Below the pieces are notes generated by a model, which searched no databases, was not told the DNA's origin, and worked only from the letters and a program-made list of their open reading frames with translations. From NCBI GenBank assembly GCA_905250115.1, contig CAJNOI010000265.1, positions 32,712 through 96,711 of the forward strand: a stretch of DNA of 64,000 nucleotides, read 5' to 3'. Source of the stretch: Adineta steineri (taxonomy: Eukaryota > Rotifera > Eurotatoria > Adinetida > Adinetidae). Positions 26,809 through 39,154 of the stretch are shown piece after piece. Positions within the stretch are counted from its first letter, which is position 1. The number at the start of each line of letters is the position of its first letter. The translations under genes were made by a program, and so were the position numbers.

Positions 26809-27670
26809 AATAGTTAAGAATCTAAAATAAATAGATATTGCGATGCTAGAAGGACGATACAGTAATAATATTAGAATGGTTTTGTAGTGACTTTGAAGAG
26901 AAGAACTAATAAGCGCTTATCTTCTAGATACAAAGATTTATCACGATATCTCGAACAAAAAGTAATTCGTAGAAGTAAATATGTATAATCGACGCGCGTC
27001 ATCACAGCTGTTCAAATAATATATATAAACTGCAAGCAATTATAACCAGAAGATCGAGACACAATACATTTAATAACAATCAACCTACTTTGAATGTAAG
27101 ACACTAAATGTTATTGAACAGTCTTCTTACATCATGTTAAAATAAATCGGTCAACAATAGTCTGAAAGTCTTAGTTGTTACAAAAATATTGTTAAAATTA
27201 TACTTAAATTTTATCATTATAGATTTTCTTTCACTTTGACCATTGATAAGATAAAAAAAGGAGAAAAGAAAAGATCGTTCATTGACTAAGAGGTCAACTG
27301 TCTACTGCAAGCTAATAGTGACCATTTTAACTAGACAGTTGAAATGTTGAACTTTTTCTCCCTATCTTCATCACCTGTTACTAGATCCATTAGTTATTTT
27401 AACTAAGTCATTGAAGAAAAAAGTCACAGTAGATTAAATTCGAAACAAAAAATCTCTTTTCAATTCAATTTTTTTACCTATTTCTGTTTTAAATTTTGTA
27501 ATCGATTGTAGTGCCATTGTTTCTATTGGTTAAACTATTCAACCAATGCTTTAGCTTATCAGACTAGTTCTTTGTTCTCCTTGATCTTAATTCATTCATT
27601 CGATTATTTAACTGATCGACTGACGAAATTAACAAAAATATAATTTTTGTCTATTGAAAATCTTTTCATA
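26809..27670. other. Divergent intergenic spacer
   Basis: About 860 bp between two divergent genes, presumably holding both promoters. A partial direct similarity exists between TAGTTGAAATG/TAGATCCATTAG-type stretches, but I see no clear element, RNA or coding frame. Confidence 0.5.
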
Positions 27671-29174
27671 ATGTCAACTTGGCGTAAACGATTTTCGTAA
27701 GAATTTTTTCTCAATTTTATTCGAACTAAACTTTTTTTCATAGGCGAAAATCACAACGACTTAATGAAAATGACGAAATTCTATTGAATAATACAGTCAA
27801 ATATCGTAAAAAATTACAAGCTGCAATTATACAAATAAATCGAACAAAAAAATCTGTACAACGAAATTTAGATAGTCCTGATCATGAAGTTCACGGTACA
27901 GAAATACATATATAAATATATACCTCATTTTACTTTCTTTTTTTTAGTTGCTCGTCTTATTAATGATATTGGTCAATTATCTGATTGTAGACCACTTCAA
28001 GTATTTGAATTGTTTTCATTTTTTCTATATAAAAACTAATCAATTTTTGTCTAGGAAATAAGCACTTTAATTGATTCTTTAGCTATGCGATCTCAATTAT
28101 CATCGCGAATATTTAATGGTAAGAAAATTTTTGTTAGTATTAAAAAATCTAATCTATGTTATGTGAAAATACTATAATAGAATACGCAATGAATTCACTT
28201 CAACAATCATTACAAAAATTAAACGATAATTTATCAAATGATTTCGATAAAACAAAATCTGTATTTGAAGAAGCAATAACAAATCATTGTTCTCATCGTA
28301 CAAAAGAACAATTATTAACAAAAGGTTTGTAACAAGAAAAGAAAAAAAATCAATCTTAATCTGATTTATTTTCTAGTACAAACTGAATGGAATAAACATA
28401 AAATACTAGCAACTAAAGAACTCAAACAAGGCTTATCATCTTATTGTGATGTTGGCTTATATAATCTTAGAGTACAAACAGCTATGATTGAAAAACTTCA
28501 AGTAAAATTATTGATAAAGCTATATAATACTATGTTCATTTGTTTTAAAATAGAGTTTTGTTGATCAATTACCGTCCGATGATGATGAAAATAATATGAA
28601 TAATGGTTTACCGAATTTTGCTAATAATAGTATTGAAACTCGACGAGATATCGATACTATGCTACGTATTATGCTTGATTCAGCACCAAATAATCCAGCT
28701 TCTTTTCCGAAAGTTCAACGACCGAAATTTCTTAACAATCATTTAACTCTTTCCAGTAAATTTCTATTAATTGCTATATTATTCGTAATAATTTTGTTCT
28801 GATTAGATTCACTCTATTCTCCTGAAATAACTGAAGCAGCAGCTCGATCAAATTTACCATCAATAGGACAAAGAAATACACCGAGAATTCTCCAATATCC
28901 TTCTATGGTTGCAACAACTACAAATGAACATGAATCAAGCATTGTTTCACCTTTGACACCAAATAATGGTCGTTTACATAGTAATATGAGTAAGTAATTA
29001 ATAACAAAATGAAACGAAAATCATGGAGAAGGGATTTGAATATCTTGCTTTTTTCCTTTTGTAGATACACCTGTAGATGATCATTTACCATCCTATACAG
29101 ATTTATTTATTGTACCGAAAAATTGCAAAGATGAACGTGTACAACGACGAAATACATATGTAAAAAATCAATAA
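27671..29174 (+). CDS. Coiled-coil protein, possibly BAR-like; family not recognised
   Basis: A multi-exon gene of ~390 residues with introns of ~50-60 nt. Exon 1 is MSTWRKRF plus a split codon (donor GTAAGAAT at ~27697). The first ~210 residues are helical and charged with no strong hydrophobic segment: KYRKKLQAAIIQINRTKKS, NSLQQSLQKLNDNLSNDF, VQTEWNKHKILATKELKQG. The length and heptad-like pattern would fit a BAR-type membrane-curving or other helical-bundle domain. The second half is low-complexity, Ser/Pro/Asn-rich and probably disordered (RPKFLNNHL; QRNTPRILQYPS). It ends NTYVKNQ with TAA at 29172-29174. An intron at ~28756-28805 removes a hydrophobic read-through, so the apparent TM end in the unspliced frame is false. 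Function unknown; exon chain reasonably certain. Confidence 0.6.
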
Positions 29175-29445
29175 TTAGAATTTATTTTTCAATATATAAA
29201 AATTAAAATTATTTATCATGTGCTTGTACTTTCTATCAATGAATTTGTTTTCATTCTATATAATGTGCAATGATCAATTGTTAATTTATACATATACAAA
29301 ATGTTGTTACTGTTTATAATGAATTATTTCTTATTGTCAGATATTAGATGTTTATGTATATATGAATCTCTGTTTATTTGCTTTAAATAAATAAAAAATT
29401 TCTCTTATTTCTTGTTTTGTTTTCTTCGCGCGTATTGAAAAAAAA

Positions 29446-29865
29446 ATGAATAGGACAAGTCGTGCGTTTATACCATTACATTCTTATACGTACACAATGA
29501 TGATTGGTTTAATATGTATTGGAATATGTTTTATTTGTTTATTATGTTTCATCATAAGTCGAATAATTTATGAACGTGAAAAACGTGAACGACAAATAAC
29601 CAATCTTCATCGTTTTACGATTAATTTACCTGAAATAGATCTGAAGAAATATCAAGGAAATATTTTAAAAGACAAACATTTACCATTAGATTATGGACAA
29701 ATGATGGCGATGCTTGGAAAAAGTTTAAAAGATATGGATGATTTTAAAAAACAATTACAAATTTTACCAATAACAATTGCACAAAAATTAGGAAATTTTA
29801 ATACAAAAAATAATCAAATTGAACATTTACAACGTGCACTTGTTGAAAATCAATTTCATTTTTGA
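29446..29865 (+). CDS. Single-pass membrane protein of unknown function
   Basis: An intronless 139-residue ORF. Residues ~18-42 are a strongly hydrophobic, Cys-containing helix (MMIGLICIGICFICLLCF), followed by a basic stop-transfer stretch (YEREKRERQ). The ~95-residue C-terminal part is soluble and probably cytosolic, helical and Lys/Gln-rich (GKSLKDMDDFKKQLQ). No family recognised. The stop at 29863-29865 lies only 67 bp before the LSG1 start, the same strand and a tight spacing for this window. Consistent amino-acid composition and topology make it a likely real gene. Confidence 0.6.
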   Translation: MNRTSRAFIPLHSYTYTMMIGLICIGICFICLLCFIISRIIYEREKRERQITNLHRFTINLPEIDLKKYQGNILKDKHLPLDYGQMMAMLGKSLKDMDDFKKQLQILPITIAQKLGNFNTKNNQIEHLQRALVENQFHF

Positions 29866-29932
29866 ATTTAATCTAAAAAGAATAGATCAATAAAATTTTC
29901 AGTTTCTTTTCTAGATAAATAACATTTAAATT

Positions 29933-32900
29933 ATGTCGAATGCAAAAAGTGCAGTAGGACGTTCTTTAGTTAAAAAACGTTTTGCTAATAAACATCGTAA
30001 CCGAGCTGGAGAAGAATGGGTATGAAAAAAAAATGTTTTGTGAAAAAAAAAGATATATTTTATATTTTCTATAGATGTATCAAAAAGCTGATTTTACTAC
30101 GACGACTGATTGGAATCGACTTAATCTACGATCCATAACAGATCAAAATTCTTTAGATGACTTTTTAAGTACTGCTCAATTAGCTGGCACTGATTTTGCA
30201 GCAGGTTATTATTTCTCTATGAATAAATATATATATATATATTTAAATTGATATTTTTTTAGAACGATTAAATGTAACGTTTATTCCAGCTGTAGCAAAA
30301 GTTGGAATTTTAACTAGTGAAGATAAAGAACGTATAAAAGAAGTACAAAAATTACATGTTGATAAATTAGGTATTCCACGACGGTAAGGAGATTTTTAAT
30401 GCATTTTTTTGTAATGCATTTAATGATTTGTAGACCAGCGTGGACTTCTAATATGAGCGCCGAACAAATCGATCTACAAGAACGTACGAGTTTTCTTGAT
30501 TGGAGACGACGATTAGCTTTGTATGATATTTTACTTTCAATTATTGTTATTAAGTCTCGTTTCATTAATTTAGGTTACAAGAAATCGATGATTTAACATT
30601 AACACCATTCGAAAAAAATCTTGAATTTTGGCGACAATTATGGAGAGTTATCGAAAAAAGGTTAACTTTCACATATATATATGCTTCTCTAATGCTAATT
30701 TAATTATTTTCGCAGTGATGTTATTGTTCAAATCGTTGATGCTCGAAATCCGCTATTATTTCGGTGTGAAGATCTTGAAAATTATGTTCGTGAATTATCA
30801 CCAGATAATAAAAAAGTTAATGTAATTCTTGTTAATAAAGCTGATTTATTAACTGATGAACAACGGTAATAGAAATGAAAATATTTCATATAAAATCTTT
30901 AGTTTTTATTCTATTTAGACAAATATGGGCAACTTATTTTGATAAACATAATATTCGTGTAATTTTCTATTCAGCTTTACAATCAGCTCCATCTACAAAA
31001 TCTACAAAAACAAGAAATGATTCAGAAGATCTAGATGATACTGATAGAGTTCTTGAAGATATTAAACGAAATCAATCCAAAGCTAATTATAATGATGATA
31101 ATTTTGAAATAACAAAATCGCCTGGTCCATTAAACAGATTCGACGCTCTTCAATTAGAAGATGAAAATGATGAAAAACAAAAAGCAGAAATCAATATCAA
31201 TGATGACGATATTCCATCTCTTGGTAATGAAGAAGAATATGATGATGATGATGATGATGATGAAGAAGAAGAAGAAGAATCCGAAGAAGATAACGCTAAT
31301 GAAAATGAAGATTTAATTGAAACAATACGTGATGAAATTTTTGCACATGGACAATCTAAAGAAACAAAACCGAAAAATTTATCACTAGTTGTTAATCGAG
31401 AAGAATTAATATATTTACTTAAATCTTTATATGTTCATAAAACAACTACTCGAGAAAATATTCTAACTATTGGAATGGTAAATATATATATATATAAGAT
31501 TATTTGATATAAAGACAAAAATCATTTCTTAATAGGTTGGATATCCAAATGTTGGTAAAAGTTCAACAATTAATTCTTTATTACAATATAAAAAAGTATC
31601 TGTATCAGCAACACCTGGAAAAACCAAACATTTTCAAGTAATATATCGAAAAAAAAATATTTCTTTTACTAAATTATTTTTTTCTAGACGATTTTTCTTG
31701 AGAAAGAACTTATGCTATGTGATTGTCCTGGTCTTGTTTTTCCATCATTTGTTTCAACAAAAGATGAATTAATTGTTAATGGAATTTTATCTATTGATCA
31801 AATGCGAGATTATATTGGTCCTGCTAATCTCATATCCTTTTTTACTATTTGTTTCAATTCTTGTTTTTCTAATCTTATTTTTAGCTTATTTTGTTTTGAG
31901 TTTATCCTTAACTCTATATACACGTTTGTCATCAGATTCCACGTTCTGTCATCACACATATTTACAATATTATGTTACCATTACCAAAAGAAGGAGAAGA
32001 TGAAAATCGACCACCAACAGCTGTAGAATTATGTGCTACATATGCCTGTAAGAATACTGTTTAGATTATGTATCTAACTAACAAAAAAAATGATTTCATT
32101 ACAAATGAATAGTGATTGAGATGAGTCTTATTTTCTTGTATTTATGATTAAAATCATTTACAATAAAAGTAAGATGACAGTTTGTTACATACAATCACGA
32201 AGATTACTTGTGTCGATGAGTATGATCTTTAACTAATTGTATCTTTATTTATAAACATATCTTGATATTGTTGAAAACACAAGGTTAGATACTATTGAAT
32301 GAATCATAAGCAAAAGAACTCAATATCATTGAGATAATTACATAATATGTATCTATAATTTTTGTTTAGATCGACGAGGTTTTATGACTCATAAAGGTAT
32401 TCCTGATGGAAGTCGAGCAGCTCGTCTACTTCTAAAAGATTATATTAATGGAAAACTTTTATATTGTTATCCACCACCTGGTTATGATTCAGAAGAATTT
32501 CAACAGTATGCTGCGCATTATGGTCTTACTAGCGATGATGATGACGATGATGATGATGAAACAAACAATGAAGAAAATAAATCAAATGAAACAACATCAA
32601 AAGTAAATTTTATTTTATTCACAAAAAGAAAAAGTTTCTTTTTTTATTGTTAATCAATTTTGTTATTTTCAGCCATCAAAGTTTCAACCATCCGATGTCG
32701 ATCGACAATTTTTTCAACCAGTAAACATTTTTATTGTTTTGTTTTGTTGTTGAATATATTTAATTTGATTTTCGTAGACTGATATACGTTTTGGTAGTAA
32801 AGGTATACATGGTCGATTAAATTATACAAGAAAAAATGGTCCAATACAAGCAGGTGAAACTACGAATGATTCAACAAATCAATCTCCAGATGGAAAACCA

Positions 32901-32969
32901 TGGAAAAAACATAATAATCGTAAAAAAAAAGAAAAATTAAGACGTTTGTATGGACATCTTGATGCTTAA
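29933..32969 (+). CDS. LSG1: Large-subunit GTPase LSG1 (circularly permuted GTPase)
   Basis: A cytoplasmic GTPase that releases the export adaptor NMD3 from 60S ribosomal subunits. Multi-exon, ~640 residues. The N-terminus is SAVGRSLVKKRFANKHRN. G motifs come in circularly permuted order: G4 NKAD (VNVILVNKADLLT) first, then G1 GYPNVGKSS, switch/G2 VSATPGKTKHFQT, and G3 LCDCPGL. The tail GFMTHKGIPDGSRAARLLLKDY and GKLLYCYPPPG is diagnostic for LSG1, and the C-terminus is Lys-rich. An acidic Asp/Glu run near 31240-31300 lengthens the insert between G4 and G1. One intron (31832-31923) reads as U12-type AT-AC; all others seen are GT-AG. Stop TAA at 32967-32969. It converges on the MRL gene. Confidence 0.96.
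31832..31923 (+). other. Predicted U12-type AT-AC intron in LSG1
   Basis: A 92-nt intron with 5' splice site ATATCCTTT, branch-point TCCTTAAC at 31905-31912, and 3' end ATACAC 11 nt after the branch motif. Splicing joins codons ...GCT AAT CTC to GTT TGT CAT CAG ATT CCA CGT. This restores the conserved LSG1 stretch L-V-C-x-x-I-P-R in frame. No GT-AG alternative nearby keeps that frame. Confidence 0.8.
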
Positions 32970-33172
32970 TAATAAAACAGTGATGTGAAAACAAAGATCG
33001 GCAAATATATAAGACTATTCTTTTTTTACAAAAAAGGAAAAGAAAACATTTTTAACAGCCTGATTTTTTTGCCGGTTGATATATACATATACATATATAT
33101 CGTGCATAAATTGATCACCGGTCATAAACACATTGTTTGAATTAATATGTGTTTGTCTTCTTTGGTTATTTT

Positions 33173-36100
33173 TTACAGTTCTGTTACTTTCATAGGTGGT
33201 AAACGTGGTTGACATACTGTTCGTTTATCATCAATAGGAGTTTTTCTCGATGTAAATGTTTGTCGATAATTAGTTGTTAATGATGGACTATCTTGAAATG
33301 AATCATATATATGATTATCAACAGTTGTTCGAGGTGATGATAATTTTTTCGGAAGAGGTGGCGGAGGTCTTTTAGGTAATGGTAAAGGTGATTTTGAACG
33401 ACGTGGTGTTCTTTCTGTATGTATACATTGATTAATAAAAGGAATAATAGATGCGGTTGATGAACTTTTCGTTGTATCATTATGTTCTTTTTTATTTGAT
33501 GTTTTTGAACGTTGTGATGGAGTCGATTTTAATGTAATTTCTTTCGATGATTTCGATCGTTTAAGACCTACATCAGTAGGTTTTGTTGGTGAACTATTTG
33601 GGGGTGATATTGAATATGTACGTAAAATTTTTTGATCAGTTCTATTTGCACGACGTAAACTATCATGAAATGATGATGAACGAATAAAATTTGTTTTCGT
33701 TGTTTTAAGACGATCTATAAAAAAGAAACTTGAGCTGTAAATAATAATTAAAGAAAAATAATTTACCTAATGATTTAAAATTATGTATCGATGAAATATT
33801 TCCAAACTCACTAAATGATTTTGATACATCCGAAATAATATGATTAATTGGTAATGAAATAGCTGGAAATGATTCAGACATAAATGATGATGTATTTGAT
33901 TGTATAAAATTAAAATAATGTTGATTAGGTAAATTTTTTGCAAGTTGATCAGGTCCATCATCAATAACTTTTTTCATTCGTTGATAATTTTTATATAACT
34001 GGATACCATGTTGTATAATTCGAATACCATCTATCCATCGTTGACATTCATTATATGTATTTGTACATAAGTAATGGATATATTTATTTGATTTTTTTTG
34101 TATATGTGCATATTTAAGTGCAAAACCATATTGAGTTGGAGAACGTAATGATTCAAACCAATTATTTGCATAATATAGTTGCATATTTGATTCAAATTTT
34201 AATAAACAAATAAGATCACGTTTTGAAGATGAAGATTTTGGCATTTGATATATACCTGATTGACGTAAAACGCATGTATATTTTTTCCAAAGTTTTCGAT
34301 TTTTATCTTTCATATATAAAATACTTGTTATATCATCAGGTAAAACAATTGTATTTGATGATATATAATCAACTAGGATATTATTGGAATTATTTTCTTT
34401 GAGGGAAAAGAATTTCTTTGGTTCATTAAACATAGCATATTTACTTTCATGTTGTTGAAAGCATATTCGATTATTAGTATCACGTGACCAATAAACAATA
34501 GCATCATTTATTAAATTTTGATGATCTTCAAATATACGATAGATATGTAAATCAGGTAAATCTTCAACAAGTGTATAATTATATGTTGGATTTAAACGAT
34601 ATTTATGTAAAAGTAAAACAATTATATCATAAATTGACATTGTTTCATCAATGAGAATATTTTTCGTTGATTTATCTTCATTATGAATTTTAACAAACAT
34701 TTTTTTAATATTTGCTTCATGCATTTTTTCTAATGCTAAACGAATTTTACTATCTCCAATAGGATTCTTCAATGCATCACATGAAAAAGCCTTTTAAATA
34801 AAAAAAAAATTCATTGAAAACAAAAAAAAATATGTATATAACTTACACTAGAAATATTAGATATTTGACTGTGTGTTCTCAATTGTGATCGTTGTTTATA
34901 TGGTAAACTTATAGAATCAGTAGATTGTGATAAACCACTATCAGAAAAATGTTCGTCACCTTCAATATCACGATTTTTATCATCATTTACATCTTGTTGT
35001 TGACGATGAAGAATCGTTGTTGAATCACTAGCTGCTGATGATGATGAACTATTTCCTGAATCTCCTAATTCAATTTCAACATTATTTAATGTACTTGTTA
35101 ATGTAGCCAGTGCTTGATCAAGTTCATCAAATTGTGCGACTATATTTGGTGAAATTGTCTTTTTATTACGATGATTAGATTCATTGTGAAACATTTGTGG
35201 TTGATCTAATCGTTGTTCAAGTGTGTGAAGTTGTTCAAGTAATATGTCAAGATCATCTTCTACAATAAACAAAAAAACAAATAGAAATTGAAATTGATTT
35301 TCATATCGATTTTGTCTCGTCAATTGTTGATTGATTTCTTGTCTTTTATTTCTTTTTACAACACTTGAATTCAATCTGTCTGAGAAGTTTTTTTTTTCTT
35401 TTTCTCCGTCTTGTTCATTTTTCTCATCAACATTTTAAAGTGATGCCTGAGAATAGAACTCTTTTGTTCGTGTTCAAATACTTGCTTATCCGATCAATCA
35501 AATCGTGACCTATATTTGTTTGCATGCACATGTATATATATATATATATATATGTTCATACAATGTTCAAATGATGACGGCTGCAGTCGATGAATGTAAA
35601 TTCTTTTTAATCATATTCAGACTTCAATCAAAGACATTCTATACAATTTTAAACATACGTCATATTAAGAAACTAGAATATTCTGCTATACTCTCTTTTT
35701 TCCTTCTCTTCTTCTTCAAAGAATTAACCTTCATCATATAAATATGTCTTACAACTAGTTCGGCAATAGAAAATCTAGATTTTTTTTGTATTTCTACTAT
35801 ATAGTGTTCTATTCTAAACATAATATTTTCTATTATGTAGGCATGTTTAGTATCAATACACTTCCGTTTTTCTTTCTTTCTCAAGCAGAGTATTGTGCAA
35901 CTATCAATCAATATTTAGCTTTTTTTCTGTTTATCAATAATTGATTAAATCAAAATAAACATTAGTTTTCTACCTTTTTCCATAGTCAAAATCGTTGGTG
36001 ATGTTGATGTTGTATTTTGAGCTTGTCGTTCTAATGTAGACAATTCTTCGTAAGCTTCTCGGATTTCCTATTATATAAACAGAAATATTTATATATAACT

Positions 36101-36860
36101 ATATAACTATATATATATATATATATCTACATACATATATATATAAAGAAAGAAATTATTCTATACATAACAATAAACGTTTATCTTTCTTAGAGTACTG
36201 ATGCAGATGTGAAATAAAATAACTTCCGTTTACAGTTTTATCCCTACGGTCACATTATGTTCATAGAAAGAATAATGGCAAAGAGACATTTCACGTCATT
36301 ATATTGATAAGCCGAAAGAAAAGAAAAACGGAATACCGCTTGCATGGCTAGTGGTGCCAAGTGGAAAATGAACTCATAAATCTGTTACACATACATACAT
36401 ACGCCCTATTAGCGTGCATCCGTTATAATCAAATCCAAATGTAACAATATGACGCCGCTTTATAAATATACATATATATATAGAAGTATAAAAGATACCT
36501 AGTCATTTTGACAGTGTGAGCTTCTCTTACGTATAAAGGACATCTAATAATTTATCAAGGTGTAAAATGACAGAGGTCATTAAGCAAACGTGTTTGTGCT
36601 TGAATGAGAAGCTAATTTGATGGTCGGTCAAAAAAAGAAGAAGAACAAGAACAAAAAAAAAAGAATCTTACTTTTTTGAAACTGTTTAAATCACCAAGAC
36701 AATTTTCAACTGATATATTTGTTGGTGACTGACTTTTTTCTTCATTATTGTCATCATTACATATAACAAATTCTTCATCAAGAAGATCATCATCACCTGT
36801 TTCAGATTCTTCACTTATACTTGACATAGAACAGCGACGGAGATACATTCGATGGTACAT
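33173..36860 (-). CDS. MRL-family adaptor (RIAM/lamellipodin/MIG-10/Pico)
   Basis: A cytoskeletal adaptor that links Ras/Rap GTPases and phosphoinositides to Ena/VASP actin regulators at the cell edge. About 750 residues in at least six exons. Exon 1 (ATG 36860) is acidic (ETGDDDLLDEEF). The 5' half also holds EEDDLDILLEQLHTLEQRL-like coiled coil and Ser-rich sequence. The exon at 34772-33770 has the Ras-association domain (IRLALEKMHEANIKKMFVK; FEDHQNLINDAIVYWSRDT; KYAMFNEPKKFF). The PH domain follows (ILYMKDKNRKLWKKYTCVL; KRDLICLLKFE; LCTNTYNECQRWIDGIRI), closing with the post-PH NYQRM helix. The C-terminus is Pro-rich (LPKRPPPPLPKK) and ends PMKVTEL. RA-PH tandem plus Pro-rich tail defines MRL proteins. 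Two introns, ~600 and ~700 nt, are large for this window. Confidence 0.88.
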
Positions 36861-37697
36861 CTTCTATTAATTTAATTGAACATTTCAACAAAAAAAAATT
36901 ATATATCTGAAGAAAAAACGAAAAAAAAAAGAAAAGAAAAATTGGACACTTTAAATTAGTAAAAGAAAAGTCTACAGTAGTGTTTGCCTGCCTGCCTGCT
37001 TGCTTGCCTATCTAATGCGTTGAAACATGTAAAATGATTGAACAACGTAAGTAGAGGTATGATGTAATGTTATGTGTGAAAATTCATAACGAACGATACA
37101 GTAAGTACTACTTCAGCCGTGACATGTGGAATATAGAAGTGAAGAAAATGAAAATGACAAATGAACTGCACTATTAAGATTATTAAGGTTAAATTATGAT
37201 CTTCTTATCTTCCTTCTCTCTCTCTATATATATATATATATGCATATGTGTTCAACTTAACACTATAGTATTCTTTTTATAGATATTGTTCATTCATCAT
37301 TATCATTATATTTTGTTTTTGTTAAGATGAAAAAAAACTCGTTAGTTAGTGTTTATTGGAATAGGACAAACTAGATAATGAATTACCAGCAGAACAAATA
37401 ATCAAGTTGTTATATACTAGAATAGAACATATGAACAAAGAACCTTGGTAAAACATTAAAAAGCCCTACTTCACTTACTTAACATATCTTAACCTTAGAA
37501 AGTTATACTTGTACCATTAACATGGCTGATTTTTGAAGAATGCATTATGAATAAATGTATGTTTGAGGTAGTATAGTGAACTATATTTTCTTTTCTTCTC
37601 TGTCTCTCTGTCTCTCTCCCTCCTTCTCTGTCGCTTCTGTCTCGTATTGTAAGCTATTGTAGTCGAATAAGCATTGTCCGACTGACTTTCTTTTCCT

Positions 37698-37730
<33 letters not shown>

Positions 37731-38487
37731 TTCTCTCTCACTTTCTTTGTCCATTGTCTGGCTATCTTTTGCTCTCATCGGCTGCTACATCGTCAATGGC
37801 CTGTTGCATTGTGGTACATATATAATATAGGTTGTGTAGTAGTAGCGGTAGTAGTAGCGGTAGTAGTAGTAGTAGTGGTAGTAGTAGTAATAGTGATGAG
37901 GGACGTTAAGGGTGTGGATGGAGAAGAAGAGAGAGAGAGAGGGAGAGCGAGAAAAATCGAAAGTGTAGTACATTACTCAAATGTATATGCGTTTGTTCTT
38001 TTCCTTATCATCACTTTGTTCTTTCTTTCTTTTTTTCGCATTTTTTTTGTCATATAAATGACCTAGACCAATGTACAGGTATTTGTACCGTTTTAAAATC
38101 TCTCATCCTTATTACCTTGAACTTCCATCATATATAAATATAAAATAGAATATGACAAATCAATGAATTTACACATTACAATCTAAAAAGATACCTATTA
38201 TACGTATGTTTACCGAACAATCGTACAGATTACTATCACAACGTATACCTAGTTATTTTTAATACTTGATATGTGTCGATACACGCTCTCTACTATATTA
38301 CTTGATCATTATATATTTTATCTCAAAACACACGTACATATACATTGAATAAGTTCTCATTTAATCAAAATAGGATGATGTGTATATAGCACGTCTTCAC
38401 CTAGATGTATTTATATGTATATATGTATATATATAAATGTGTTCATCTGATACAAAAGGATTCATTAATTCCTACACAATGATCGAT
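36861..38487. other. Intergenic with abundant simple-sequence DNA
   Basis: Upstream of the MRL gene. It contains TGCC tandem units (~36987-37008), CT/CTGT microsatellite (37598-37745), GTA/GCG-GTA trinucleotide repeats (37837-37893) and a GA-rich tract (37920-37955). Open frames here are repeat artefacts. No gene seen. Confidence 0.6.
37598..37955. repeat. Microsatellite cluster (CT)n, (GTA)n, (GA)n
   Basis: A CT-rich strand (37598-37745), then (GTA)n with GCG interruptions (37837-37893), then GA-rich (37920-37955). The CT and GA tracts are mutually complementary in part and could pair over ~200 bp. Confidence 0.75.
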
Positions 38488-39072
38488 TTATTTTTGTTTG
38501 ATATAGAACATTAAACCAATACAAAGCACAGAAAGAGTTACAACAACGCAAGTCTTTTTCGAAAATTGATTTGTATTCTTAGTCTTATGTCCATTTAATG
38601 ATTTTTGTAAATGTGGGAATTGTAACTGGATTTGTTCAATTAATAAATCAGCATTATTTTGTAATTGTTGTACATCAGTTTCAATTTGATCAATTTTACA
38701 GTTATATAAACTATAATCAATATCTAATGTTGCATCATCTCGAAATAAATTTATATTATTAATATTATTATTTAATAATAAATTAAGACTAGATGATATA
38801 AGATTTGTTTCATTTTCAATACGTGTTATTATATGATCAGTATCTTTCATTGATAATAATGGATCATATTGTTCAATAGAATCTTTATTTTCTTGTAATC
38901 GATCAAGTATATAACGTAATTTATTTAGATCATCTTCATTTTGTATTCCAATTTCATTGAGATTCACTAATGTAAGATCATTAATTTTTTGAAAACGATC
39001 GATTAATATCGGTTTTAAATATTCTAGATCAAGAATTTCAAGAAGAATCGATACTTCATTTTTATTATTCAT
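38488..39072 (-). CDS. Tail-anchored protein with N-terminal SAM-like domain
   Basis: An intronless 194-residue ORF. Residues ~5-62 look like a SAM domain: ILLEILDLEYLKPILIDRF, LTLVNLNEIGI, then EDDLNKLRYILDRL. The middle is acidic and helical (IDQIETDVQQLQNNADLL). The last ~20 residues form a TM helix (CVVVTLSVLCIGLMFYI) followed by KQK, a classic tail anchor for mitochondrial outer membrane or ER. SAM, coiled coil and tail anchor in this order recall the C-terminal half of GASZ/ASZ1, but there are no ankyrin repeats, so this is only a suggestion. It starts 83 bp downstream of the LeuRS stop on the same strand. Confidence 0.62.
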   Translation of the reverse strand: MNNKNEVSILLEILDLEYLKPILIDRFQKINDLTLVNLNEIGIQNEDDLNKLRYILDRLQENKDSIEQYDPLLSMKDTDHIITRIENETNLISSSLNLLLNNNINNINLFRDDATLDIDYSLYNCKIDQIETDVQQLQNNADLLIEQIQLQFPHLQKSLNGHKTKNTNQFSKKTCVVVTLSVLCIGLMFYIKQK

Positions 39073-39154
39073 ATCTATAAGAAAAATGTTTTCTGTTTTC
39101 TTCTAATTTTTTCTTTTGGATATATTTTTATTCAAAAAAAACACACACAGAAAA

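Noticed and set aside
28756..28805. C-terminal TM anchor in the coiled-coil gene (hydrophobic frame ending IILF)
   Set aside because: The hydrophobic stretch is a phase-correct GT-AG intron (GTAAATTTC to TGATTAG); the coding frame continues downstream for ~110 residues.
31851..31935. Ordinary GT-AG intron (GTTTCAATTC to CATCAG) instead of the AT-AC intron in LSG1
   Set aside because: It leaves the downstream IPRSV segment out of frame and removes the conserved VC residues, whereas the AT-AC splice restores both.
37517..38057. Arg/Glu-rich, Ser/Tyr-rich and Val-rich open frames
   Set aside because: They are translations of CT, GA and GTA microsatellites.
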